In this document: piece by piece, positions 30,254 to 42,900 of the stretch | How the letters are laid out: the number at the start of each line of letters is the position of its first letter | How positions within the stretch are numbered: position 1 is the stretch's first letter | Assembly (NCBI GenBank): GCA_038030265.1 | Contig: CM075941.1 | Span: forward strand, 57,513,952-57,577,951 | DNA length: 64,000 nucleotides | Source: Corythucha ciliata | Lineage: Eukaryota; Arthropoda; Insecta; Hemiptera; Tingidae | Direction of reading: 5' to 3' | Made by a program: the position numbers and the translations under genes | Notes under the pieces: generated by a model | Database searches by the model: none | Seen by the model: only the letters and a program-made list of their open reading frames with translations | What the model was told of the DNA's origin: nothing

Positions 30254-30884
30254 TTTATTTTTATCATTTATAATACTTGATAATAAGGCTATGTATAAAG
30301 TTTTGCTACTCTCACACCCTTGTGTCCAGTTAAGTTGTCTTGTGTCAGGCGAGGATCCAGAGTTTGCTCAAGGAGAGGGCCATGACCCCCATATCCTGAG
30401 CCCCGCAGTTTTGGACGCGATGAACCCGAAAAATCTGCGCGTTCAACCTTGCTCCCGTCCTTATTTTTTGACCTCTTTGGCACGTTTTCTATAGTGGCAA
30501 GTGCCCAAGGGTCATATAAACCACGTCCGGTTCAAATATAGAAACACTTTGAAAACATAAACGTGTTCAGCCTAAAAACCGTCCCTGAGAGATTTCTGGC
30601 AAAAACGACCAAAAATGTATTTTGACGAGCGGTTGAAATGGTTTGCCACAGTACACGGCAAAGGTTCAACCTTAGCAGTCGAGAGAGTTGAGCCCTCTCC
30701 TTCACTTCAGTTGGTATGGTGAAGACGGTGCTGTTCGGAGGGGGAGGGAGGGGGGATCGAATGGTTCGCCGACTGAGTCAATTAATCTTTTAAGGGTGCG
30801 AATAGCCTCTTATTTGGCAATTTTTTTCGGCGCAGCAAGTCACAACAGGATGCGTCATTTTAAACATGGCGCAAATGCAGCATT

Positions 30885-31770
30885 GATGACTTTCGGGCGC
30901 AAACAGCCAGTTTTACCATTTGTGCGGTGCAAATAGTTCGTCATTCCATTTTTAGGTTGCGAATGGTCATATTGGCCATTTCCAAAGTGCAAATTGTTTC
31001 GTCATTTATGCGTGCAACAAGTGAATATTAACCAGTGCGATATTTTCAAGGCAAGAATCGTCAGTTTTGCCCTTTTTATTTACATCAGGCTTTGCATGTT
31101 CAGCCATTTTCCACGCACGAATGGTCAGTTTTGCCTGTATTTGCGGCTGGAATCATCTATTTATGCATTTTAGGGCGCAAATTCTGAGCTAGTAAAGTCA
31201 GTTTCGTTATTTTTAGAGCGTGAATCCAGTCGATTTAGTCATTTTCAAGGCGCAAATCGTCATTTTTGCCATTTATCAGGCCATAAAAGTAGTCACGTCA
31301 AGCCAAAAGCAAAGAATGGTCAGTTTGGAAATTCGTTGCTCGCGAATGGTCGATTTCGCACTTTTCAGGGCTGGAATCATCTGTTTAGGCATTTTCTGTG
31401 TGCGAATAATAAGTTTAGCTGTTTTTGCATGCGAATAGCGGTCCGTCAAGCCAGAGACGCGAATGATCAGTAGAGGCAATTTTTGTCGCGCGAATTGCCA
31501 GTTTTGCCATTTTTGGCGCGCAAATAGTTTGGGGGGCGAAAAAATTGTTGATTTAGCCATTGCGTCAACTTAGCCATTTTTAGGGCGCTTCAAGTCCGTT
31601 TGGCTATTTTTTTAGAGCGGGAATTTCCGGTTTGGCAATTTTTACTGCGCGAATATAGTGTGTTCAGCCATTTGCTAGGCGCTAATCGTCAGTTTAACCA
31701 CTTTGGGGTGCGATTGCAGTCAGCTTTGCTGTTTTTATGGTGGGAATAGCCATAGTATGGCTATTCTAAA
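30885..31770 (+). repeat. Degenerate ~30-bp repeats, GTCAGTTTTGCCATTTTTAGGGCGC family
   Basis: About 25-30 imperfect units. Each combines a GCGAAT/GCAAAT word, GTCAGTTT or GTCATTT, then TGCCATTTTT and AGGGCGC or AAGGCGC. Period is near 30 bp but varies. The vocabulary is unlike the GCTAATTCGCGGC family. This is the only clear array of this family in the window. Confidence 0.8.
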
Positions 31771-33429
31771 GCAGTCGATGGCTTTCAAGCCATTTCTAGA
31801 AGAGCGAAACACACAATTTTCCAAGCCCCTCCTATACTAGCAAGTCTGGTCGGCGGCTGAATCTTTCTATTTTGGTGTTTCTCTACACAGGGAAACCGAA
31901 AATTCAGACACAATTTTCGTTTTGTCACGGTCCGCTCGTACTAGTGACCCTGGAGTCAATAGAATCGGCTGATACCAAAGACAATGACGTGAAATATTCA
32001 TTTCTGGACCGTTTAAGGCACAGTATTTTTCTGTTAAAAACGCTTCGGGAGGGCTAATAAATCTCGTCTGCCTCAGAACAGATTCTTTCACCCTAAATTT
32101 TGAGAGAATGTGACAATGCCTCGTTAGATTTTGTTCGAAGGCGTCCTAGATACCTCGCCGATTACGTCGCGTGAGGGAATTAAAAGAAAAAAATAAGTGT
32201 GGGAGAATTTTAATATCCTTTAGGGTGCGTTTATCAATGCACTTATTCTTCGGAAAAAAAAAAACAGGATAATTCTGGTTGCCATGGGCCCTTTTGCAAA
32301 CATTAATGTAAAGTTATTCGACGGATTCTTATTCCATGAGATATCCAGTTAGAGATACTATAGATACAGGTAAAAGCAATGTTTGATAAGACCGACGCCA
32401 TTTCTGTTCTGGATAAGAAAACCGCTAAAAAGAAGTATATTTTAAAAATTTGTTTTTCTGTGTTTCACAAATTCTTTTAGTCAGCGTGTAGTATAGAAAA
32501 GAAACGTACATTACCGGCACGAGGAATATTGTTGTTCCAAACTTTTCATGCGCTAGGTGAGTGTTATTGTAAGAAATAACTTTATTTTATAGAATTCAAG
32601 GGTTGCAGTTCAGCTACTTTGATGTTTAATTCGAATCATGTTTCATGTTAAACTTTGAAGGGCTTTCGACGCTCCAACAACTTACTCGTAATGCATTCGT
32701 ATTCGATAGTAAATAATGTTTCTTTCGACCCTACATCAAACCATCATTGATTACAAATTTTCGGGCACATCCATAACGGCGTAGCCAGACCTTGTTCCAG
32801 GAGTGGGGCTTCTCAGGAGCCAGATGTCAGATGCATCATAGCATGGTACGTGTGTAACGTACATTACAATGTTGCAACATAATCCTGCCTATTGCTTTCA
32901 GAGAATAGTTCCAGCGTGAGGGCTAGGATACCCGAGGATCTATGTTCGGAGAGGGCCCAACTGGTTGTGTAATAGACTGGTTGTGTGTAGGTTCACAGAT
33001 TAATGGTTGGTTGGTGGTCAGTTGTCTCACTGGATTCGCTTTTAAGTGTAGGGGAGGGCAACATCCCCCTCTGGCTATGCCTGTGTATCGTTCTACAACT
33101 AACAGTCATACGAACTGTTTTTTCTTATACCTACTCCATCCGAATGATTCGGAACATTTATATGCCTGTTAACTTGAACTTTGAACCCACCCTACCCCAT
33201 CGCGTTCAAAGTCACCCAGTCAGTGGCTATCCGGACAAATGGGTGGGCCGTGAATTTACTCTAAAAATTCCGCGCTTCATTTGCAGAGATCCTGCCCCTG
33301 ACAAATTGGGGACCCACCATAGAGATAATATAACTTATATGCAGGGGCGGACTGGGATGTCGAGGAGCAGGAGGGGGGCCTTGATTAAGGGGACGCCGGT
33401 TGCATGAGCTTCAGTTTGCGACTGATAAC
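31771..33429. other. Non-coding stretch, no gene seen
   Basis: I see no coding or RNA feature. At 32,774 and 33,429 the words GGCGTAGCCAGAC and GTGGCGTAGAGTTTGG occur. They resemble a motif that accompanies G-runs at other places in the window. Confidence 0.4.
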
Positions 33430-33560
33430 GCAGTGGCGTAGAGTTTGGGGGGTATAGGTTGGGGAACAAATTACCAATTACTTTTCACTTCCACGAATAA
33501 TTACAAATTACAATTACTGTAATTTAATTACTTTTTCAATTACCAATACCCAAGAGCTGG
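33430..33560. repeat. AATTAC/GTAATT-rich transposon-end-like segment
   Basis: It begins with GTGGCGTAGAG and a G-run, then has many ATTACCAATTAC and CAATTACTGTAATT words, like the subterminal zones at 20,590-20,720 and 36,820-36,940. It is a possible remnant of the same hAT-like family. Confidence 0.4.
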
Positions 33561-33884
33561 ATTTGTGGAACACGCAAGCGTCTTGCTCTTGTTCACTGTC
33601 ATTTTTTCAGTGCGTCCAGCCAACAATCGAACGTCAGAACAGATCTTTGAGATAGGAAGCAGGAACAGCATAGCCCCAAGATGCCAAGCGCGTCGAAGGA
33701 GTAGGGTAGCGAAATGTCCGGGGTCAAAGCTAACTTGGCTAATTTTGCCCCACAACCCGGCCTGCGAACTGTCACGGGGAATCCCGGATAGTCATAGTCC
33801 CGGATTCTTTACGTGTTTCTTTGAAATAGTGCATGAGATACCTAACTCTCAAAGAGCTTTGCAATGGCAGCTTCATGTGGTTCG

Positions 33885-33990
33885 ATATTTTTGTGCTTTG
33901 AGAATTTTGTGGTTAGAGCTATTTTGATTGGAGTTTCTTGTGGTTCGAGCTTTTTGTGGTGTCAGCTTTCTGTGGCTCGAGCTTTTTGTG
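33885..33990. repeat. AACCACAAAA repeat, reverse orientation
   Basis: TTTTGTGGTT and TTGTGGTTCGAGCTTTT recur every 18-25 bp. It is the reverse complement of the repeat at 4487-4861. Confidence 0.65.
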
Positions 33991-34319
33991 TTTGGGGCAG
34001 GGGTGTAGGTACGGGGGATAGATCCCCCCCCCCACCCAGAGCCACAAGTATACGAACGAAGGAGCACTAGTACCATAACGAAGAGCCCCATAAAATCTTC
34101 ATGAGCGTTTCACGTTGAAGTTAGATTTAGCAGATTTTCTGAACTTGAAGCAGCCTGAAAAGGTCCGAGTACGTCCAGCTTTATCCTTGGACTTCAGACC
34201 CAACGCAGTAGTGTACCCAGGTACGGGGGGGGGGGATTCACCCCGGACCCTCTATCAGACAAAAATCGGTAATATTCGTGGCTATAGCTGCTACAAAGCG
34301 CTGATTCGTGGTCTCGCGA

Positions 34320-36956
34320 TGCAACTTCCAGACTAAAATTAAGAAAAAAATCGCTGATTCGCGGTACATGGAGGCCATTCTACGAATAAATTGTGGAAAT
34401 CCACGCAAAAGTGTTATATTTGGGCAAGCCAATATTGACAAATAAAAGACGCTTTCAGGTTAAAATTGGACAAAAATGGCAAATTCACAACTGAAATGGC
34501 GTAAAATCGCCCATTCGCGTATGAAAAAGGGAATAGGATGGCCGCAAAATTAGCACAAAACGCTATTTCACAGCTGAAATTGGGAAAAATCGCTAATTGG
34601 CAATTTGCAGATATAAATTTATGAAAAAACGTTAATTCACGGATACAAAATGAAGAAAATCACTAATTCGCTGCAAAATTTGAAAAAGTCACCAATTAGC
34701 GCAGCTAAAATTAAGAAAAACTTTAATTTTCAGTTCAAATTGTGGAAAAGTGTTAATTCTCAGTTGAAAATGGAAAAAATTGCTAATTTTCAGCTTAAAT
34801 TGAGTCAAACGCCAATTCTTGGCAAAAATTGACAAAACTCGGTAGGTAATGCACGGGTTGGGGACGCTACCACGCTGCTAAAATTTAGAAAAAGCGAAAA
34901 TTCGCAGCTAAAATTGTGAAACATCACTAATTCTCTTCTTCTAATTAAGTGTCTTGAAATTTATAATTTAAAATTATGATTTTTTGACAGAAATGGATGG
35001 GTAGATGTAAATTTTTTGGTTTGAAAAAAAATTTACATTTGTAATTTAAATTCGCACCTTCTGAAGGCATTTTTGTGGCTAAAATTCAGAAAAATGGCAT
35101 TTTTATATGGCTATAGTACAATGTTAAAAAATACGCTAATTCACAGCTAGAACTGAAAAGAAGCAATAATCTATACCTATAAAAGTTATACAGGGTGTTA
35201 CGGGAAAATGGGGCATAGTTGAAATGGGTGATTCTACATCACACGTGGGTCCAAAACGACTATATGGACCATGGTCCGAATATTAACCGTTTCCGAGAAA
35301 AAGTTTTCTGATTGTCAATGCATTAGGCGTTTTTTTTCGAAACTCGGTCGGTATCTTAGCAACCATTGATCCTGGGGAAATTTCAAGGACACCGCTGGAA
35401 AGAGCACAAAATTTTTCTTCAAGATAATTGTAAAGTTGAGGTGGTTCGTGAAATTTGGACACCCTTAACGCTCGGCTGAATAGCCGCTTCCTTGAATTTC
35501 TCTATTCTTACTTGTCATTCAGCCAGCTGCCATTTTACTGACAGCTCTCGGACGAAGATGTTAAACGTTAAAAAATACGCTAATTCACGGGTAGAAGTGA
35601 AAAGAAGCAATAATCTATACCTATAAAAGTTATATATTTTTGCTAATGCGGTGGTAAAACGTGAAAACCGCTAATTTGCGGGTAATATTTAGAAAATGAA
35701 AAAATCAGCCTGGTAAAAATAAGAAAAAGGTTAATTTTAAGCCTAAAAATTGAGAAAATTACTAATTTGCGGCTAAAAATGGAAAAAATCGCCAATTTAC
35801 AGCTGGAATTGCGTCAAACGCAAATTTGTGACTGAAATTGAGAAAATTCGCTAATTCACAGGTTTGAAACGCTACGACGCGCCGCCGCTACAATTAAAAA
35901 AAAAACGCTGATTCGCGGTTGAAATTGAGAAAAATTCTTATTTGCACCAAAAACTGAATACACGCCAATTTGCGGATTCTGAAGGCAAGTTTTCAGGCTG
36001 AAATTGAAAAAAGATGCCAATTTGTGGCAATAGGTGAAGAAACCGCTAATTCGCGAGTAAACAGAAAAATTGCTCATGCATTGCGTATGGTGGACCGTGA
36101 AAAGTCCCCCTATTTTGCGGATAATATTGAGGAAAACACTTAAGAAAAACGTAAATTTCCAGCTGAAACTGAGAAAAGTGCTAATCCCCTGGTAAAAAAA
36201 TTCAAAAATCGGTAATATGCTGCTAAAAATTGAGGAAAACGCCAAAACTCATGGATAATTAAGAAACATCGATCACGGGATAAAAACGATACTTTGCTGC
36301 TAAAGTTGAGAAAATGCGCAAATCCATGGCCATGGGAGGGGGTGGGGCAAAACCGCTAATCTGCGGCTGAAATTGAGAAGAACGATACACTCGGCCAAAA
36401 TTGAGAAAATCGCTAATTTGCGGGTAGAGTCCAAAAATCGCCCTTAACTGAGAGATTGAGGCTATGATGAGGCCAGCAACTCCGGCAAGATGTCCAGAGA
36501 GTGTTCTGGCTGGGTGGAATGATGACTAAAATATGAAATTACCCCTCCTCTCACCCTTACGAGATTTCAATCTGACCCCCCCCCCCCAGGACAAATTCCT
36601 ACCTACGCCACTGGTTTGGGGTTTGAAACTTTTGTACTGTTTTTCTCAAATTTCAAATTGGCAACCCTAAGCTCGAGGATATCGCTCGTGTCATAATTGC
36701 TTTGAAACACTTATTTTTCAGAGAATTTCATGCAAAAACTCCTCCAAAAGCTCCAAGTAAGGCGCGAAATAGTACCCGCTGAGTTTTCGAAGTAATATTG
36801 GCTCTGAAGATGGAAATGTAAAAAATTGGTAATTGTTACTTCGAAAAAGTGCTTTTAATTACAAATTACCAATTACAATGGCGTGTTGTTATCAACTACA
36901 AATTACCAATTACTAATTGTAATTGAATTACGTAATTCAATTACTGCCCAGCCCTG
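34320..36956 (-). repeat. Long dispersed repeat, copy B (uninterrupted by Ty3)
   Basis: Reverse complement of copy A. The end CAGCCCTG at 36,956 corresponds to 20,564, and 34,440-34,690 corresponds to 27,527-27,777. The body is the degenerate AATTGAGAAAA / CGCTAATTCGCGGCTAA family. It retains the pre-insertion site of the Ty3 element at about 34,680-34,700 and has its own 376-bp insertion at 35,191-35,566. Confidence 0.8.
35123..35634. repeat. 376-bp insertion flanked by 68-bp direct repeats
   Basis: 35,123-35,190 and 35,567-35,634 are direct copies (about 5 mismatches in 68). They flank 376 bp that start CAGGGTGTTACGGGAAAATG and are absent from copy A near 21,840-21,920. No open frame of note lies inside. 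The start resembles the CAGGGTGT words often seen at arthropod repeat ends. Confidence 0.65.
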
Positions 36957-37560
36957 GCCACGAATTAGTGATTTTCCTATATTTTACCAGCGAATTGTCG
37001 ATTTTTCTTAATTTTAGCAGCGTAGTAGCGTTTCTAACCCGTGAATTAGCAAATTTTCTCAATTTTGGCCACGAATTGGCGTTTTTTCGCAATTTTAGCT
37101 GCAAATCGGTTTATTTTTTCAATTTTTAGCCGCAAATTAGCTTTTTTTTTACATTTTAGCACCGCGCCATGTTTCGTTACTTTTAGCTTTAGATCAGCGC
37201 TTCTTCTCAGTTCAAGCCGCGAATCAGAGGTGTTTTTTAGCATTTTTAGTCATGAATATGCCGTTTTTCTCAATTAGCCACTTTGGCTTCAGAAGGCACG
37301 AAGTCGAGAATTTAAGTTATAAATTTTACCACAATTTTGTCCGTGAATTGGTGATTTTCCTTAAGTTTAGCCGAAAACTGGCACTTTTTCTCAATTATAG
37401 CAGCGCAGTAGCGCTTCTAGCCCGTGAATTCGCGAATTTTCTCAATTTTAGCCACGAATTGGCGTTTTCCGCAATTTTAGCCGCATATTAGCCATTTTTT
37501 CCATTTTATGTATTTAAGTTAGGAATTTTACCACAATTTTGTCCGCGAATTGATAAGCAC
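36957..37560 (+). repeat. Degenerate TTTTCTCAATTTTAGCC repeats
   Basis: The same ~30-bp vocabulary but in plus orientation, directly abutting the hAT-like end of copy B. Orientation therefore flips at 36,956/36,957. Confidence 0.7.
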
Positions 37561-39160
37561 AGATATTCGTTTTTAATCTATTATTTATGATAATCTGACG
37601 ATGGTCTGAGAGGGGCGCCACGCCCAAGGGGCGAGGGGGTGGTTTGGACACCCACTGTCCAAGGGGCCAGTCTGCCACTGCATATATTGTATAATATTAT
37701 CTCTATGGGGCCCACCAATCTGTCAGAACTATAATCGGAAAAATTGGTGGCCACTGATTGGTCCGAATAGGCCAGCCGTTCGCTCCTCTCAAGGCGGGGT
37801 TTCCGAGTCATTTCTCCTGAGCTTATAGGCACGTCATTTGGAACAGGGTTTTCTCTGAGCGTTCGTTATTGTACACCCTGTAGATTATGATTTTATTAGT
37901 TTATTCTAATTCGAATTATTTTCCATACCGGGTGATTCTGGACAAGATGACCGAACTGTTAATGATTTTTTTCGGAAATAGGTACACTGTTATTAGAGAG
38001 TGTCGACCGACCCGGGAAATTCGGGAAACCCGGGAAAAGTCCGGGAATTCTCAATGGTCGGGAAATATCCGGGAATCGCCTCTTGCTTGATTTGAAAATG
38101 AATGAGAATGGAACGATCACCATCCCGATCAATGTAAGTATAGGAACTATCATTTAATTTTACAGAACAGACCCATTGAAAACCAATCAAGGCTAAGATT
38201 GTGTGTAGGCTGAAGTTGTAGTGCGGAACTTAACGTCATCAAACCTGCAAACAATTATTAAACGATGACACTTCGATAGATTGTTCTATAGAACTGTAAG
38301 ATAATGTTAAGACCAGTTACCCTTCTGTTACCATATGCAATCACAGCCCACCGCCCCCACCGGTGGTGGATCTAGGCCTGTAGGCGGGTACATCAGACCT
38401 GAACGCCGGGGCGAATTCCAAGCTGTTTGCGGGGGCAATTCGCTCCATTCCAGTTTGTAGGGTCCGCATTACTATTTCAGTATGAATAATTCAATACAGT
38501 TGCAGACTTGCGATGAGTAGGCTGGCCGGGTATGGCCAATGGAAAGGGCGTGGACGGTAGATAAGTATCAAGTGGCGGAACTGCCTCCGTACCGTAAAGA
38601 ACTCCACTGGGCCACTAATCGTAAGTATAAATTAACGCCTCCGCCTAAATTAGTCAAGTTAGGGAAAATATGTGAAAATAACTTACTTCGCAAAGGCGTG
38701 AATATTTCGTGGGCTTCCAGCCGCCTCCTCGCCGGCAGTTGGCTTGCCACTTTTTTCTTCTCTCCGCCTCCGTGGGAAAAATAAAAAATCGGTGGCCCCA
38801 AAGAGTGCTGTTGGTATAGTTAAATGCTGCACACCCGACCATTTTTATAAGTATTCGCTGAATGAACGTTCAATAAGAAAGAAATGAGAAACACCGAAAT
38901 CCAATTTCAAAAAACACCAAAGATAGTAGTCTGATACGTTATCCAGAACAAAAATGGTGGAGCCCGGGAAAAGCTTTATCAAACATCGCCTCTACTCGTC
39001 TTTATAGTATCCTTAATCCAGTAATTGATAAGCCCACCCGTAGTCAAGTCATGTGTTGATTTATTCCATTCCACTTTTGTATTCGAAAAATATAATGGCA
39101 AGTATAAAAATCACTCGAACCACGCGTGGGTTCGAATACCATCTTCGTCGCCAATTTGTT
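37561..39160. other. Non-coding stretch, no gene seen
   Basis: Apart from the CGGGAAA tract, I see no feature. Confidence 0.4.
38010..38080. repeat. CGGGAAA short repeat tract
   Basis: Six or seven CGGGAAA/CCGGGAA words with irregular spacing over 70 bp. Confidence 0.6.
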
Positions 39161-39164
39161 GTGG

Positions 39165-40016
39165 CTCCAGATAGCGGCGACCAGAGTATTGCTTTGATTT
39201 GCCATGCGGTTGTTCATATTTTTGTACTTCTCTTTTATAATCGTTTCGACCATCGGGATGTCAAGGTCATGATGTAGCGTACTGTTGCGCACATACCATT
39301 ATTACCACATACCAAGACCTGGATCTTGTTGATATGCGTTTTTGCTGCTGATCCTCATATTTCACAGGCGTACAGCCATGTCGGACGAATTAGCGTTAAG
39401 TACAGTAAAATTTTTTGCGCTAGAGGAAAGTGAGGAGCGGTTGTCTAGCGTGGACGTCCCGTGTAAGTTTTGAGTCGAGGTAGATCCCCAGGTACCTAAT
39501 ACTTGATTCTAGAGGAATTTCTGCTCCACCGAGAGTTACGCCGTCCGTGAGTGTTTTCTGACGAAGGGTGAAGAAGATAGCTTCATCAGTCCGATATCCT
39601 ATCCAGGTAAATTTGTGCTTTACTTCTCACTGTGGTGCTTTTTTCTCCCTGTGTCAATATTGCCTTGTCATCCGCAAAATCAGCCGTGAGGATTTCATCA
39701 TTATGGACATAAATGAGATATAAGAAAGACCCCATATGCTTCCCAGCGGGACTCCCGCACGAACGCTCTTCGATGTTGACAGGGCAGTATCGCATTTTAC
39801 ACTGTACGTCCGATTTAGTAGGTAAGATTGGAGTAAACGGTAATGTGTGTCAGGTAAATGTTGTTTGACCTTGGCCCAGAGACCATCATGAAGAACTCTG
39901 CTGCTCGATGAGTGTTGTATGTTCTGGTCAAATCTCTGGATTAGGCGAGAATTGTTCTTGCAGTATTTCACTAAAAATGTTCGCTTTTTCTTGTGGAGTC
40001 GAGAACCAACAACCAC
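39165..40016 (-). pseudogene. Jockey-type LINE reverse transcriptase fragment
   Basis: Read on the minus strand: HDGLWAKVKQHLPDTHYRLL, then LNRTYSVKCDTALS, then VRAGVPLGSIWG. In a second frame the catalytic box is FADDKAILT, and further on SSIRYLGIYLDSKLT. The final piece, HHDLDIPMVETIIKEKY with RMANQSNTL, is the usual C-terminal segment of Jockey RTs. At least three frame changes and a stop make it dead. The N-terminal RT blocks and endonuclease are absent, as is RNase H. It is a different LINE lineage from those at 12-17, 44-48 and 52-56 kb. Confidence 0.8.
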
Positions 40017-40589
40017 CTTGTTTTAAGGGGGGCATGCTCAAGTTTTCTTTGGCGAGCAGTTTGGTTTTTCTCCAAAGTTATTAGAGAGAACACTGATTTG
40101 TGCTGTTAACTCTCCTACCAAGAATTATCTACCGCTGCCACCCTAAATATAAGTTTATGTTTGAAGTGAACTTCCCTTTTTATAGATTGTTGATGAGTGT
40201 AGCGGGTAATGAGGGGGGGGGGAGTTTCACTAAATAAATCCCTACTAAAAAATTGTGTTTCTCCCTTACAGTGTAATGAGGGAGTTTTGCTCTCTCGTTA
40301 CAAAACATAAAAACATGAATTTGAGATGAGTTTCAGGGTTTAATAATGATAATGAATAAAGTAAGAGTTTAAACCCCCATCTTATACACTTATTAATCAT
40401 CAGAACTTAATAAAGCAATAAGGTGCGTGTTTAATGACACAGAAACTTCTCAAACCACTCGCGGAATTTGTCCGGGGTATTAAGGAAATCGTGCGGGTTT
40501 ACAAGTGTGCCAAGGGGAGACAATACTTCATTTGAACAGGATCAATTATACACGAAACCTTTTGTTTCCCAAAGTTGTTGCAGTAGCCT

Positions 40590-40622
40590 GAGAGAGAGAG
40601 AGAGAGAGAGAGAGAGTGAGAG
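40590..40622. repeat. (AG)n microsatellite
   Basis: About twelve AG dinucleotides plus interrupted continuation. Confidence 0.85.
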
Positions 40623-41416
40623 AGTGGGTATGAATTCCTTCGCCGGGGATGTGAGTAATCACTTGGTTGCGTCATAATTAATTAAAATTAAGCTCGCCTT
40701 CTGGTAAATATACTAACGAGTTTTGCCGGTGGTGAATGTTGGAGGTCGTTCATCGGTGGTGTTGGAGGGGGCGTTAAGAACAACGAGAGCGACGAAATAT
40801 TTAAATTTAACTGTAATTAAATCGTCTGAACCATTTTCTCGCTAAATTAAAGGTAAAATCTTAAAATCTTCCCATCTTCTTATTTTTCTTTCATCTCGTT
40901 ACTCGACGAAATTTAATTACTCTCTTAAGCGCTTCAAACACTCTTTGAACTCACCCAGGGTCTAAAAAAAAAAAAACAAGAAAAAACATGCTCAGCGGGG
41001 TAATTTGTGTTTTATGTTAACTTGAGTCACTTCAAAAATCTGCGTCAGTTCATTTTCAGGCGTGCGTATTTCAAAGACTAAAAACTTGGATCGAAAGGAT
41101 AGAGGGCGGGCGTCCATACCTGCGAGGGTTCAAGACAACAAACAACTTTTCAATTTGTAGTTATAACGTCTCTATTTATAAACGTTCGATACTTTGTATT
41201 ATACTTGGCAGATTGGCGCAACGAGAAAAGTCACCGCTGTTAATCCTGCGAGAAAGAGGAATGTTGTTTTGTTCCCCCGGGGAAAGAGTCCTCAGTATAG
41301 CTTGATCAATGGTATCGATGCTTGTAAGCGAGAGAGACAGAGCGAGGGGTTGGAAAACAGTATAACAGGATCCCCCATAATCCGGATCGGAACTTTGTTC
41401 AGCGCTGATTTTTTGT

Positions 41417-41460
41417 TCTCTCTCTCTCTCTCACTCTCTCTTTCTCTCACACTCTCTTTC
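41417..41460. repeat. (TC)n microsatellite
   Basis: TCTCTC tract with three interruptions. Confidence 0.85.
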
Positions 41461-41779
41461 ACTCCCCCATAAAGATAATGTAAAAATTATGCACGGACCA
41501 TTTCGGAAGATTTAAAGTAGGGTGACAGCTCTAGTTATGGAATGCACGTGAGAGTCGTGGCCTGGAAATAAATAATTCATAAGTCGGTTGTTTAAACGCG
41601 TGAGAGGGTAAAGCGAGCATGAGAAATAGCGAGGGGGAGGGGTATAAAAACAAGTATCTTGGAGCCTTTCTTTAATTAATAATTTACGGGTTCTCATTTC
41701 GGGTGGCGATCTTTTGCTGAAAAAAAAAAAAAAAAAAAAAAAAATGAAGGAAAAACGTGAACTCGTGATATATCTGAAG

Positions 41780-42900
41780 GCGTCTCCACCGATAAAATTG
41801 AGAAAACACGCTAAACCCAAGTTTCTGTAGGTCCTTAGGCGGCTGAAATTCAATGGGCTGTTTAGGGGGGGGGGACCAGTACACGTCCAAGAGCTTAAGA
41901 ATCAAAACACGAAATGGCTAAAAATTGAGAAACCGATCATTTGTGGCTACGAACTTGAGTAAAATCGCTAATTCACGATTTCGCCACGAAAATTACAGTC
42001 CGAAAATAGCGTACACGCGATAATTTTGTGGCTCACGGAGGACCATTCACGATTAAAACGTATAAAAATTGGTACTGTGCTGTTCTATGGGGCTAGCCAC
42101 AGGCTAAAACCGCTGTATCAATTCGAAGCTGAAATTGTGGCTTTCATTTCACGCTAAAATGTATGAAAAGTGCTTGGAGAAAAAACACTAGTTCACGGCA
42201 TTTGAAAGCAAACTCACGGCTAAAATTAACAAAACCGCTCGTCCCCGCAGTCCTCGGGTGATCGAAATTGAGAAATCATACAAACTGCGGCTGATCTTTG
42301 AGCAAGTCCATGGACAAAAGTTCATAGAAAAAGCGCTAATTTATGGTTAAAATTGGGAAAACTACTAATTCAAAGGATTTTTATGCAACTTCAGGGCCAA
42401 ATTTTAGAAGAATCACTAATTCATGGTTCACTGATTACCGTAAACGGCTGAAATTGGGGGAAAGTGCTAATGACCTGTTCTTGCATAGCAAACTCGCTTC
42501 TAAATTATCATAAAACCATTAAAATTGGTCAAAAGCACTCATGTGTGGCAAGAAATTGGGGAAAACGTCAATTCCTGGGTGTTTTGAATGCTAAACTTGA
42601 GGCAAAACGCTAATTTCCAGTTTTTGTTTCGTCCTCAGGTGGCTTACACTGAACAACCGCTGGGCTTATCGTTTGGGCGAGTGCATGGCTTCATGGTTGG
42701 AAAAGCACTAAATTTGCAGCGCTTAATTCAGGGCTGAAATATCGGAAACGCATCGACATCAACACCGAGGTTTTCAACGCCGTCCTTTGGATAGGTTCAC
42801 GTCTGAAATTCAGAAATGATCTCATTTACTGAAAAAAAATCTAAATACAGCGTAATTTCTCAACTTTTGGATTCGAAAAATCACTCATTTGGGCCTAAAA
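41780..42900 (-). repeat. Degenerate AATTGAGAAAA / GCTAATTC repeats
   Basis: The ~30-bp family again (AAATTGAGAAA, CGCTAATTC, CACGGCTAAA), more diverged than in copy B and not alignable to it as a block. A G-run at 41,866 lies inside. Confidence 0.6.

Larger units (their letters stand above)
28116..30884. other. Non-coding stretch with microsatellites
   Basis: No supported gene. It includes G-runs near 28,388, 28,780 and 29,370, a TC-rich microsatellite at 29,655-29,697, and a GTT tract at 30,218-30,252. The segment 28,490-28,922 is a diverged copy of 43,180-43,420. Confidence 0.45.
40017..41779. other. Non-coding stretch with microsatellites
   Basis: It holds a G-run near 40,210, an AG tract at 40,590-40,622, a TC tract at 41,417-41,460 and an A-run at 41,720-41,743. 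No gene is seen. Confidence 0.45.

Noticed and set aside
35856..36245. 129-codon minus-strand frame of Phe/Ser-rich sequence, also partly at 21,469
   Set aside because: It is the degenerate ~30-bp repeat translated in one frame; the repeated FxxFS pattern is the repeat period. No start context and not conserved as protein.
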